A stretch of DNA of 64,000 nucleotides. Origin: Talinum fruticosum. Its lineage: Eukaryota; Streptophyta; Magnoliopsida; Caryophyllales; Talinaceae. The position numbers and the translations under genes were made by a program. How positions within the stretch are numbered: position 1 is the stretch's first letter; every line of letters starts with the position of its first letter. Shown here piece after piece: positions 1 to 10,955 of this stretch. The notes beneath the pieces were generated by a model. It was not told the DNA's origin and searched no databases. It was given only the letters and a program-made list of their open reading frames with translations. Location of the stretch: the NCBI GenBank assembly GCA_021018815.1, contig JAITYX010000128.1, forward strand, positions 682,001-746,000, in the 5' to 3' direction.

Positions 1-54
<54 letters not shown>

Positions 55-69
55 AGTAGTAGTAGTAGT
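1..69. repeat. (ATT)n microsatellite passing into (AGT)n
   Basis: About seventeen ATT units run from base 1 to about 51 and then change into AGT units up to about 69. The array touches the window edge, so its full length is unknown. The rest of 70-570 is AT-rich and I see no gene in it. Confidence 0.95.
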
Positions 70-576
70 CATCTTAGTCTATTCATTTTTGTATTGTTTC
101 TGCTCATTTATATTTTTATTTTTTTATGTAATTTTGAACAGACCCATAGTTTCATCACATAGCTCATCTGTTGATCGAAACCTTTTTGTTGGATGATAAT
201 GGTGACTATGAGGTTATAAGATGATTAAGTTGAGCAGTGAAGCAATTGTCTATGTCAAATGGTACAATTAAGGTAAATTTATATTGTCATAATCAGTTTG
301 ATTATTGTTACTATTTTAGTTGCTTATCTTGAACTATTTCAAAAACATTTAGGTTCTATTCTATTTATACTATTAATAGTTTTGCATATTATGAACATAT
401 TTTATTTAAATGAGCTCCTTAATAATAAGGGGTTGATAGGATAGCCTAAGAGAAATGTGTCAAGTTTAAGTATTTTATCTAAAAAGTCCTAATTTTAAAT
501 AATGAATCACCTATTTCAAATTCAATGGAATTTTGGATGACCAAATGAAACTAACCTTGCATAGAGCCTACCTTTA

Positions 577-1333
577 AGCCATTTGTGAGTCAAACATTTC
601 TTAGTGAAGAGGAAGAAGCCCTTGTTTTTTATCAAAATTCTGCTCGTCTATATGGTTTTAGTGTAATAAAAGGTCAAATTGATTAAAAAAAAAGGCAAAA
701 TTGTAAGGGGTGATTCTTTTGTGACCGTGGTCGAAGCCAATCTCTAAAAGAGGTTGATCCAACCAAGCTACAAAAAGTAGGGTCTCTTCAAGATGTAATT
801 GCACTGCCCATTTGTGTATCAAGTTGTGGAGGTTTAACAAGTTATGTCCACAACAGTGGCATAATATAACTTTTATTACAGAGCACAATCATTATTTATT
901 ACATGTCCTGAATTGGAGAAAAATGTTATCAAAGTGGGAGGAAGCTTGTAGGGAATGATGTTCATAATGTTCTGGAGTTTTTTAGATTCATGTAATAGTG
1001 GGAGAATTCCAAGTTCCAATATGTGCTCAAAGCTTGTGCCGAAAGAAAGCTAGAACATTAGTTTTGGTCCCCCAGTCATTGTATTGAATGATATGATACA
1101 TTTGGAGATATAGGAATGTTTGATACGACCTACAAAAATTAACATGCATGGCATGCATGTGGAGTGTTTGTTAGCATTAACAACCAAGGAAACACATTAT
1201 TATTTCGAAAGTAGATCATATTATGTGGATATCCTCTCGTATTTATTGGCGTTAACAACCGTGAAAACATTGTAATATTTGAATGTGCTCTTCTCCAAAT
1301 TTGCTACTTTCAGGTGGCCGATGACGGTACTTT
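577..1333 (+). pseudogene. Fossil FAR1/FRS-type MULE transposase (N-terminal and DDE start)
   Basis: Read across frames, the + strand carries recognisable pieces of the FAR1-related family (FAR1/FRS, derived from Mutator-like transposases). At 577-680 the block PFVSQTFLSEEEALVFYQNS followed by ARLYGFSV matches the start of the FAR1 DNA-binding domain. At about 802-900 a cysteine/histidine block ends in WHNITFITEHNH, like the end of that zinc-binding fold. At about 1097-1200 FGDIGMFDTTY resembles the start of the MULE catalytic domain, where the first D of DDE sits. A second similar block near 1235-1290 reads VNNRENIVIFECALLQ. Stops and frameshifts separate all blocks, so this is a dead copy. 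It could be a decayed FRS host gene rather than a transposon; the family motif is shared. Weak traces of the later FAR1-family region may continue to about 2480. Confidence 0.75.
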
Positions 1334-2140
1334 CTAAAACTTTTCTCCCTCCCCTCTATTTTGTTCTCTCTTTTGGAAAAGAAAGTAAATACATTTCATA
1401 GCATAATATGTCTTGCTCAAATTGCCAAGCTTGTTAGTTTACTTACTTTAATTAGTTATTATTTTTTGTTTCTTGATTGTGTTAACCCTCCCCAGATTGC
1501 CAAGCTTGTTAGTTTACTTGCTCGTGGCTGGTGATTTGGTCGCAGACATGCGAAGTGGGGTGTGGGCTGAGACAAGCACTGGAGAGAGAGAGAGAACTCA
1601 CAAGCAAAAATTATAATAAAAAATGTTACTTTTTTTTTTTACAATGGTAAATGTGGGGTGTTCAATGACCCCTAATCTCAGTGGATAAACCTAATTGGCT
1701 TATAGGAGAAGGGGAAGAAGTATGGAGTGTTTACCACTAGGGTAACACTCATTAAGTAATAAAAATGCTACTTATAAATACTAATCACGTGACTTTAATG
1801 AAGAGAAGAGAGAGAATTCATTATATTTACTTTTGGGCCAATTTAGGATTTTCATTACTAATTTGGGCCTCTATACATTTTTTTTATGTGTATCCCCACA
1901 TATAATTAGAGGATTTTAATGTCATATAACAAACATTTTATTTGATTTATAGGTGTCGACATTAGCAAACATTTTATTGGGTTTATGGGTGTCACAGGAT
2001 ACCCATAAGCCTAACATAAATCCACCCCTACTCCCCTCCCCCAACCTTCTCTATTTACTAAAAACAGCCTACTTTTCATATATATAGATTGATGTTGCCA
2101 CCCAAGAAATTAGACAGAGACATTTACATCATGATATGTT
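1334..2140. other. Non-coding AT-rich stretch, no gene seen
   Basis: No family-like reading frame is visible. A short (GA)n run lies at about 1580-1594 and a poly-T run at about 1629-1640. Confidence 0.6.
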
Positions 2141-2480
2141 GGGCATCTAAAAATGAACGCTCCTAATGTGAAGCACTCGTTAGCAAAACATGCTTCCTAA
2201 GTTCTTACCCTGTTTGCTTATAAGAAGTTCAGAGAAGAATGTTTTAGATCAATTAAATACTTAGATACTTCATAGGAATGCTTATGAATTTGTTTTAAGA
2301 TATTATGAAGGCTCAAACAGTAAAATTCATAAAGTGGTTTGGGATGGAATAATAATACTAATAAGGTTTAAAGAATTTGAATTTTCAGGTATTCTTTCTC
2401 ATCATATACTTCAGTTATATCTTGAGAAGGGTTGTCACAAAATTCTATCGCTCATATGTGCCTGCTTGGTGGTGTCTTAA
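2141..2480 (+). pseudogene. Possible C-terminal remnant of the FRS/MULE fossil
   Basis: Scattered fragments such as EFVLRYYEG at about 2288-2314 and ILSHHILQLYLEKG at about 2393-2434 have the spacing and flavour of the region of FAR1-family proteins that leads to the I-P-x-x-Y-I-L motif before the SWIM finger. The similarity is weak and the reading frame is broken. I link it to the clear FAR1-like block upstream only because order and strand agree. Confidence 0.3.
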
Positions 2481-3640
2481 AAATGATAACAAAGGAGCCT
2501 ATGCAGTTGAATATAAATGAGCACGAGTCAGTTCAGTTCGATTTAGTTTGTATGATTTTTTAGGTTATTAGTTGGATTTCTCGAATCGAAAAATTGTGAA
2601 TTGGACCATAGTTGGATAAATCAGTTAGCATGATATGAGTTAACCAGTTTTTTCGATTTGGTTCAAAGAACCAATAAATAAAAAATTTCAATCTTATTTA
2701 CTCTTATATTATCAATGTATTATTTCTAATTTTATTAAAAAGTATTACTCGTATATGATCGATGTAATATTCTAATCATTCAATTTTCAAACTCTATTCC
2801 TAATTAAATTTTGCCATTTTCTCATAAATATGAGGCAAAAATTAGAAAATCTTTTATCATTTTCTCTGGAGAAAGAAAAATCTAACAGCTCCACATAAGG
2901 AGGGGAAGAGGAGGAGAGAGGGAGAGAAGAACAAAGGGAGGGGGAGAGAGAGAATAAAGGAGGTTTCAAGCTTCACCCTCCCTCATTTCAAGCTTCAACC
3001 TCCATTATTGAGCACCTTAAGAATCAACAACAAAGGTAAAAGAGTAGGAGGAAGATTCAAGAACACAACAAACAATAAGACTCTAGCTCAAATCATTTTC
3101 ATTAAGGTGGAATTCTTTCTCCTCCCCACTCGTGTATTATTTTCCAACCAAAATAAATTTTATAAGTGTGCTTATGGACAAACATTGAATGCTCAAATTT
3201 TCATGGAATTGTTGCATGCATGTTTTTTGGAGTGACCCATATATACATATATGCTAGGAGAAAATTAGAGATGAAAAATAAGTCGAAATATGAACATCAT
3301 CATCCACTTAATTGAGCTTCTCTGTATGAACATAAGTGAGTACATAACATGTTGAAATCCTTGTAAAATCATAACTTTCTTGAGGTTTTAAAGTATTTTG
3401 GTCATATATATACACTTAGTATGGTCTGTAGTTGACGAGTGATTGGGAATGTTAGTTTGAGTTGTCCAATTCTTGTTTGAGAATTAGTTGAACTTGTATG
3501 AATGTTTTAATGAGTTTTTTGACCTATTATGTGTTATTATGATACTTAGAAGACTAAAAATTTTCTAAAATAAACCTCTCAAAGATTACCTACAAAGAAA
3601 AAACACAAAAGAAAAATGAAAAAAAGTTAAAAAAGAGAGT
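2481..3640. other. Non-coding stretch with purine-rich patch
   Basis: No gene is visible. A GA-rich tract of roughly 60 bases lies at about 2896-2962. The short ORFs here have no recognisable protein features. Confidence 0.6.
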
Positions 3641-3732
3641 TTTGAAGCTACCGACACTCACGACGAATGCCCTACAACCATGAGGAAGCCTATGGTGGCT
3701 AGTTGGAAAGGCCAAAACACCCACCACAAGTG

Positions 3733-3905
3733 GCCCCACGGGATGTGGAGTAGTCCGTGGTGGCTGTCAGAACCCCCTCCCCCACGGTCTTTGGTGGCTG
3801 CCAGAACCCTCTACTGGCCGTGGGGAGGTCCATGGTGGCCTTCAAAGCCAACCAATTACCTCCATTGGCTGTAGGGAGGTCCATGGTAACCTCCAAAGCA
3901 AATCT
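3733..3905. repeat. Degenerate direct repeats in a GC-rich block
   Basis: Two clear copies of a unit of about 36 bases, with the core GGGAGGTCCATGGT, lie at about 3820-3856 and 3868-3904. A less similar copy starts near 3745. The overlapping ORFs on both strands here are a by-product of the GC-rich repeat and not genes. Confidence 0.6.
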
Positions 3906-4089
3906 TAGACCCTCACAACCCATAGGCCTTTGTCCTAGGTGTTCGTGAGCCTTATATTTTATGTCAAGAAGCCATTAAGTGTAGTCTCGAACCTTACCGA
4001 ACAATTTAATAAATACATATGTAAAGAAATATTAGAGATAACAATCATAATCCAAAATGAGAAGTCAATTCCTTGGGATTGAGCACCTT

Positions 4090-4400
4090 ATGGATACAAA
4101 ATTTAGGAAGGTGACATGAGATTACATTTCGGCAAAAGTGTATCGACTTTCACTCTTAAGTCATGACTCCTTCCGGGTAATTAACTTGTATAAATGCACG
4201 AATGGTTCTGAATCCCCATACCGTAGTACGTTAGGTCGCCTCACATACGTCAAAATACAAAATTTAGGAAGGTGACATATTTCGGCAGCGACTTTCATTC
4301 TTATATTACAAATCCTCCCAGATAGGAAACTTGTGTACACACGTGAGTGGTTCTAAATCCCCGTACCTTGGTACATTAGGCCAGTTCACAGGCGTCATTT
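4090..4400. repeat. Two-copy tandem duplication of about 160 bp
   Basis: Both units begin with ATACAAAATTTAGGAAGGTG (near 4094 and 4255). Both continue with a TTTCGGCA block, a GACTTTCA block, then GTGGTTCT/ATGGTTCT with AATCCCC and a final TACGTTAGG/TACATTAGG. The second copy is shorter and diverged. The organisation resembles repeat units found inside plant gypsy LTRs. Confidence 0.7.
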
Positions 4401-5202
4401 GAGTACGAAGGTACTAGCTCTTGCTCGAAAAAAATTCAAGATGATAAAATAAGCTAAATTCCAAGTTGAGAAGTGATTTGGTCGCATTGGTGAAGAAAAT
4501 ATGGATCACTTGAATTCTAATACATTTAATGCATTTAGTATTCTCATTTGATTAAGAGTGGAGTAAGGTAAGATTACCTTTTTTATGTGACTTAAGTACT
4601 ACTATTATTGTTATCAATTACGATTGCCATTATAAATGTATATGTCCGAAAAATTATTTTGGTTTTGTGAGGCAAAGGGCACTCACCGAGCGATAGTTGC
4701 TCATTCCCTTACGTTTTCATCATTTTATATCTAGAGTAAGAGTAAAGTTCTTGAAAAATTTTATCAATTTGGAGGTTGTTTTGATTCTCTTTTAGATACA
4801 AGGAACTTTATATGTATTGATTATTTATGTTGAATTATGTGTACATTTGAGCATGACATGTAAGGCATATATGGTAACCGAGCATGCTTGTAGTTAGATG
4901 TATGTTGGCTTTTGTAGACGCTCCGATTCGGTCTTGATGGCTCCCACCAAGATTTTGTTGATAATGTACTATATTTTATATTCTAGGGTTGTGTGAACCC
5001 GAATGTTTAAAGTTTGAAATCATGTGGGATTAAGACTCGTTACTGCATTCTCTTTCAAAAATTAAAAAATTATTGTTAACTCAACTTCCAAGAGTTTTAA
5101 AAGCCTATTAAGTTAGCCAAATTGTTTCCTAATTTAGCTTTGAGGATCTTTGAATAGAGTCCTGGTGATGTGACATCCTTACCCAAGAATTGGGGCGTTA
5201 CA

Positions 5203-6562
5203 AATAATAATACAAATATAAGTGTAAATGTATTAATAACATAATTAGTCATAGATAAAAATTTGAATAGATTTATGTATTTAATGCAAATTAACATGTG
5301 CGATATTTAGCAGGTCAGAATTAATGTTACTAGCTTGGAATTACACGCCATGTATACGAGATTAATTTGACTTTATTAACATATGCCTTTTAGTATTGCC
5401 CTTATAGGAAAAAAATGATGTTTTTGATAACTATGTTTCCATATATAAATAGTAAATATAAGAATCATAATAATTTTCAGTGTAAAACTCTTGGATATTC
5501 TAACTAGTATAATTTCTTATCTAAATTACTCTTGATAAATTGGATTATTTAGAAACATGTTTTCTCCATCTTATTCGTATATACAGCCAAGATCATCAAG
5601 TGTAAGTGTGTAATAACTAAATATAGATGTTACAAGCATTATAGTTAACTCCGACAAAATAATTTCAATTTAAGAAAATATTGTACCGTACATGATTGAA
5701 TGATAAAAATAAGGAATATAGGAGGTTGTAAAGTAGATAAATAAAGTGATAATGTAACTAACATCCATTGGTATATATCAAAAGTTATAAATATAGTATG
5801 TAATAATAAACCTTTATGAGTTATTCTCATTTGTATATCAAATAAATTTGATTCAATAAATCTAAGTGTTCCAAATTGGATAGTTATACTTTAACAATTT
5901 GTATGATCTCCGAATTATATTATCAAATAGAAAAAGATAAAAATTACAGTTTTATCACATTACAAAATTAACTACAATTAAATATTTTTCAACTTTAAGA
6001 AACATTGTATCGTATACTGTAAAAGGAGAGAAAAAAATGAGATAAAGGAGATAGAAAAATAATTTAAATAAAGTGATATTAGAGCTGATATGTCCGACAC
6101 AATTTTTTATAAGTTATACGTTATATACATTAAATAATCCAATTCATTGAATAATGTAAGAGATGTTCCCATTTTGAAAGTAGATGCTTATGCATAGAGA
6201 GTTGATATCTAAGTTTTATGATGAATTTAAACAAAAAGAAGATTATTAAAAAAATTGATATGATACATGATTATCAAATTATCAAATAATTTAAATAAAG
6301 TGATATGATAAATTTAAACAAAAAATAAAATAACTACAAATTTCCCTTCCCCTTTCCCATAACTATCCATTCTGAATAACTACAATACATCAAATAATTT
6401 ATGAGTGTCTTATCCTTATGACATAAGTTGTGTGAAAGTAAAAGTTATTATTCATTGAGAAGTCTTGACTTTATATATAGCATAGGCATAAATAGAGGGG
6501 AGAGGGGAAAAGAGTTAAAAGTAGAGAGTTTGTTAATCATGTTACCTTTAGAGAGGATGAGG
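5203..6562. other. AT-rich intergenic stretch, nothing recognised
   Basis: No coding pattern, terminal repeat or RNA gene was recognised. The small ORFs have no plausible composition. Confidence 0.6.
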
Positions 6563-6639
6563 TTTTTTTTTTTTTTTTGGCAAAAGAAGGGAAACTACAA
6601 CAATAACTTAACTATCTCTTGCTGCTGTAGCTAGATGAT

Positions 6640-8365
6640 GCACTTGAGAGATCAAAGCACAATCCACCTTTTCTATACAAAGGTATCTCGAAGGCTCGAA
6701 GGAGCTTGAGAATTCTAGCCCGGATTGCTATATTCTCTTTCAAACCCTTGCTCCTTTCCGTACCTCGTAGCTTATTAATCACCACCATGAAGTCCGTCTT
6801 GATGCATACCTAAGAGCAACCTAGTTTCAAAGCTTCCTCCAATCCTCCCTCAACTCGCTAAATACTCCATCTAAAGGGACTAGAACCAAAGCCCGCCCAT
6901 GCTCCTTGACACAGCTGACCCTTACCTAATTGGACAATCCATGTTGCCCCTCCCTTTGTTAAATTAGATTTCCAACCTCCATTTGCTTCAACAGCCCAAG
7001 TACGCAGATCGTTCCTCCGTAATCCTTTCGAAAAGCAAACATTCACCAACATCAACCGTATATCATCCACATCCCCAACCCTAGTATATCTCGCTCCCAA
7101 CCAAACCTTCCTTAAGAATCTAACTTCCCGAGAATTTCATATGGGTTAGCTCTAACTTTCCTGAAGATAACATCATTCTGGTGTTTCTAGATTTGCCATA
7201 ATGTTACCATGAAACACTCAAGGTTGTTGCCCCCATTTGGTCCTTTCTTCTTCCTCAAGTAACCAAACAAGTCCCAGAACCACTTTTGGAGAGAGATAAA
7301 AGGTTGGATATTGATTCTCAGCCCCAACTCTCCTCCCAACCAAACTCTCTTTACAAATTCATAGTCTCTAAACACATATGTCGATGTTTCATCCTCCTTA
7401 TGACAGAAAGCACATTCAAATTTATCAACCAATCCTCTTATCACCAAATTAGATCCCAATAGCAACACATCATTAAGAAGTTTCCAAAGAAACACCTTCA
7501 CTTTCGGTTCCACCTCCATTTCCCACAACCACTTCCACCCGAGATTGTCAAACCAAAGTCCTTCCGTTAACGCCTTTTGCTTTATCAAAAAGCATATGCA
7601 CTTTTAACCGTGAACTCAACATCCCTAGAGTGCTCCCAAATAAGCCTATCCTCATTAATTTCTTCCCTTAACTGTATAACAATAATCTTTTTAGCCATAT
7701 CCCACGTAAATAACCTCCTAATCTTTCCCACATCCCATTCCACTATTGACTCCTTCATCAAAAACTAAACCTTCTTCCTTTGACACTCTATCTTTTGCTT
7801 CTCCCCTTTAAATGTAGCTCTTTCTCCCTAACCCACTTATAATCTGAAATACTTATACCCCTACCTCTCCCCACAAGCCAACCCAAACCCTCTCGAAATC
7901 TACCCACTGTTTTGCACAATCCTTTCCATCCCTATGAACCCTTCACCCTTCTTACCCCTCCCATCAACCCTAGGATTGGCGATTCCATACCATACTTCGC
8001 CTTGTATACTCTAGCAAGCAACAAATCCCTATTGTGTGTAACCTCCAAGCTTGTCTCATAATCATAGCCGAGTTCACAACTGCAACATCTCTCATCCCCA
8101 AACCTCCCATCTCCCGTGGTAAAGCCAGTAACTCCTTTCTTCTCCAAGTGGATCTTATTCACCCCTACCACCCCCAAGAAGAAGTTCACAAGAAGTCCAT
8201 TGAGCAATTTAACTACCTGAAACACTACCATAATGTGGTTGTTGAGTGTCGCTAAGATTGTATTAATCAAGCAACACCCTCCTCGCCGGAGACAAGAAAC
8301 CCAACTTCCAGACTCTCTGTCTTCTTCGAACCACTTCCAAAAAAACTTGAAATGCTAAATTTTAG
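6640..8365 (-). pseudogene. LINE ORF2, 3' half: RT thumb, zf-RVT, RNase H-like
   Basis: Reading leftwards: near 8330-8190 the fragments WKLGFLSPARR and LINTILATL match the segment after the RT catalytic core of plant LINE ORF2. At about 8020-7975 LLARVYKAKY matches the linker before zf-RVT. The ORF at 7588-7187 contains the zinc-binding domain (WKLLNDVLLLGSNLV; CAFCHKEDETSTYVFRDYEF, with C-x2-C then later H/C-like positions) followed by W-rich sequence. The piece at 7100-6858 looks like the RNase H-like tail (NGGWKSNL...GGATWIV). Several frameshifts and stops separate the pieces. The product would have been the reverse transcriptase of target-primed retrotransposition. Confidence 0.8.
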
Positions 8366-8369
8366 CCCT

Positions 8370-9340
8370 TGGAATTCCTACAGATATTTTCCCGGAGGTT
8401 ATGGCATCCGGTGAGAGGGCCTTTAACAACAAAAATTTTGCAATCTTTAAATTCGGGGATTTGTTCCGACAGGCTAATTTGACCTATATTGTGTTGAACT
8501 CGAAGAAGGATGATCCAATGGATATGAAAGATTTTAGGCCTATAAGCTTATGTAATGTTTATTATAAAATACTATCCAAGTGTATAGTGAATCGATTGAG
8601 GGGTGTTCTTAAGGAGCCGATTGGGCCTTTTCAAAATGCTTTTGTACTAGGAAGAAAAATTATGAACAACCGCCTCTTGGCCCATGAACTTCTATCCTAT
8701 ATTAAGAAGGCCAGAGGGGAGGAGAAGATTGTTGCTTTGAAGGTAGATATGAGCAAAGCTTATGACCGAGTTAGATGGGATTTTTGGCAAAAGTGTTACA
8801 CAAGATAGGGCGTCCAGCACAGATATTTTCTCTCATCATGCAAGTGTGGCACCACAAGTAAAGTATAAGGTGCTATTGAACGGAATGCCTTATGAAATTT
8901 TTTCGCCGGAAGCGGGTTTGCGACAAGGGGATTCGTTATCCCCCTATTTTTCTTGCTTTATATGAAAGTTCTCTCTATGGGGCTTGTTAATGGGCAGCGA
9001 GTGAAGGAATATTAAGGAAATATCGAGTGGCCGAGTAAGCGCCTCCAATATTACATTTGTTTTTTGTAGATGACACATCTGTTCTTCTCGTAAGCTTCAA
9101 GTGGAAGCGTTATTTAATCTTAAGAATTTCATTAAGAACTTTTGCAAGGCGTCCGGGCGGATGATTAACTTTGAGAAGTCTCGCTATTATGACATCCAAA
9201 AATCTTCCTCAGGATGAAGTGTAAGGTTTCGGACTCATTTTTAACTATCACATCACGGATGAGTTGGCACTTTCCATCAAAAGATTGGATAATTGAAAAG
9301 TGGGAGGGGTTACTTTAGGAGAAACGAGATTGGAGGTGTA
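8370..9340 (+). pseudogene. LINE ORF2, RT fingers/palm, inverted relative to its 3' half
   Basis: The + strand shows in order: TYIVLNSKK, DFRPISLCNVYYKILSK (8530-8580), KVDMSKAYDRVRWDF (8740-8785, holding the first catalytic Asp), GLRQGDSLSPYFS (8917-8955) and FVDDTSVLL (about 9064-9090, the catalytic DD motif in the F-x-DD form common in plant LINEs), then NFEKS near 9170. The coding frame breaks after 8808 and again before the FVDD block. Homology fades after about 9300. This piece belongs to the same element as the minus-strand half to its left. Confidence 0.85.
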
Positions 9341-10356
9341 AGAGATCAATTCACAAATACTCCCTCCATGTAAGTTTCCAGATTAATTTATTTTAATAAA
9401 TGTGTCTTGAACTCGAAACAACTATATTTCCACTAAAAGCATTGGGAGAAATCTTCACCCTGCACTGACTCCCAAGAATTAGCCCATTATTAGGAAAACA
9501 AAACTCCAAAATAGAGAAAAGTCATTTTCCATATGTTTTAGTACTTTAATGTGAGAAAACTTTCACATTCTTAATAATCTTTTACTTCTCTTTCATGATA
9601 ATTTTATAATTATTTATAAATTACTTATAATAACTCAGCTATATGAAGATTAGAGTTACCTAAATGCATTTATTATAAGTTCCTAAAATAATTGTAAGAC
9701 ACGATTCATAAAGTACATCGATAAGATAAATTATATGATAGTAAGGTACTACACACTAAGACACCGTTCTATTTAACTTTTCTTTACATCTTCTTACAAG
9801 TTTTATAACTTTTTACAACTTTTTACAACTCCTTACAAATTCGACAACTCCTTACAATTTCTTACAACTCTTTATAATTCCTTACAATTTCTTACAACTC
9901 CTTAAAACTCCTTACAGTTACATATTATTTTTCATATCAAAATTTATTGTGAATTTATTTTTCTACTGTTAATGAAATTTTTTTATTGGTTAATACTTAT
10001 GTACGTAAAGGATATGTCTACTAGGGATGGTCGTGGGTATGCACGTGGCGGATATAGCTATACCCACTCCCTATTTTCCCCATTCCTATACTCATACTCC
10101 CATCGGTTACTTCGGGTCTATCGGGTTTGTTTGGATAAATGTGTAAGGATTTTGACAATTAATAGTCATTAGGTACACTTATTTAATTTATGTCTTAAGA
10201 AATTCACAAACAAATTCCAAGAAATAATTAATTTCAAAAAGTATCATGTACATTGGAGCTAGTTATCATGAATAATATTACAAATTTTGTTGAAATTTGA
10301 GTTTATAGGTTAATAGCCAAGTTGAATGTGACAAAAGCATTTGAGCTATTTCGGCC
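9341..10356. repeat. Degenerate CTCCTTACAA-type repeat in non-coding DNA
   Basis: At about 9785-9925 the decamer-like core CTCCTTACAA/TTTCTTACAA recurs some eight times with variation. The reverse complement (TTGTAAGGAG) recurs at 10373-10432 and again in forward form at 10868-10915, so all three blocks probably come from termini of related MITEs. No gene is visible in the interval. Confidence 0.6.
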
Positions 10357-10955
10357 ATGTTTTATTTAGCATAAGTTGTAAGGAGTTGTAAGTAGGTGTA
10401 AGAAGATGTAAGGAGGTGTAAGAAATATAAAGTGTTGTATATGATTCAATAAAAATGTTAATAAAGTAATTCATATGTACATTTTTATAGTTATGTGCAA
10501 CATATTTGTATTTTTATTTATGAATTCTGTGTAATTTATGGACTTATAAAATTTATATATTTGTGATGCCCAACATGCCATGTTTAATGATTTTTTTTTA
10601 AAGAAAAAACAAATCATGTGATATTTATGAAAAGAGTTTTTATAAATGCATAAATGATTTTCATGTAATAGGTAGTTGAAAATGACCTTAATTTTACAAG
10701 TTTGAAATAAATGTCCTCAACTACTAATTTTAATAGTTGAGCATAGTTGAGTACATTTTATTCCAAACTTGTTAAATTAAGGTCATTTTCAACTATCTAT
10801 TACCTAGAAATCATTTATGCATCTATAAAAACTCTTTTTCATAAATATCAAACATAAATGGAACAAGTCCTTACAACTTTCCTTAAAGCTCTTTATATCT
10901 TTACATCTCCTTACACCTAAATGGAACAAGTCCTAACATGGCCAAATTATTGAAA
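10357..10955. mobile_element. Fold-back MITE-like element (hAT-like or other)
   Basis: Outer ends are inverted copies around GGCCATGTT (10361-10369) and AACATGGCC (10934-10942), with GTAAGGAG-type sequence just inside. In the centre two arms of about 105 bases (10618-10722 and 10746-10855) are near-perfect reverse complements around a spacer of about 25 bases, so the transcript would form a long hairpin. The left half has about 170 extra bases without partner. I could not identify a clean target-site duplication, so the superfamily is uncertain. Confidence 0.7.

Larger units (their letters stand above)
3640..5202 (-). mobile_element. LTR-like region, probably an old partial Ty3/gypsy-type LTR
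   Basis: The right edge reads GGGGCGTTACA at 5192-5202; on the minus strand this is TGTAACGCCCC, the same start as the two solo LTRs described at 22546-25521 and 30632-44175. As in those elements, an AT-rich stretch (about 3950-5190) adjoins a GC-rich block (3650-3950) when read from the TGTAAC end. A two-copy direct repeat lies inside it (4090-4400). I could not find the other LTR end or a target-site duplication, so the left limit given is arbitrary and the element may be truncated. Family assignment is inference. Confidence 0.4.
6563..9340. mobile_element. LINE retrotransposon with internal inversion (twin-primed), dead
   Basis: The left edge is a run of 16 T (6563-6578), the poly(A) tail of a minus-strand LINE. 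From there to about 8365 the minus strand encodes the 3' half of a plant L1-type ORF2, in order RNase H-like piece, zf-RVT and the thumb region. From about 8370 to 9340 the plus strand encodes the upstream RT palm and fingers. The plus-strand part ends, in element coordinates, close to where the minus-strand part begins, with little missing. This is the arrangement expected from twin priming. The right end is approximate and no target-site duplication was found. All parts carry stops and frameshifts. Confidence 0.85.

Noticed and set aside
9354..9470. CTCCCTCCATG near 9362 as a Stowaway MITE
   Set aside because: Only one terminus-like word is present; no matching right terminus was found nearby.
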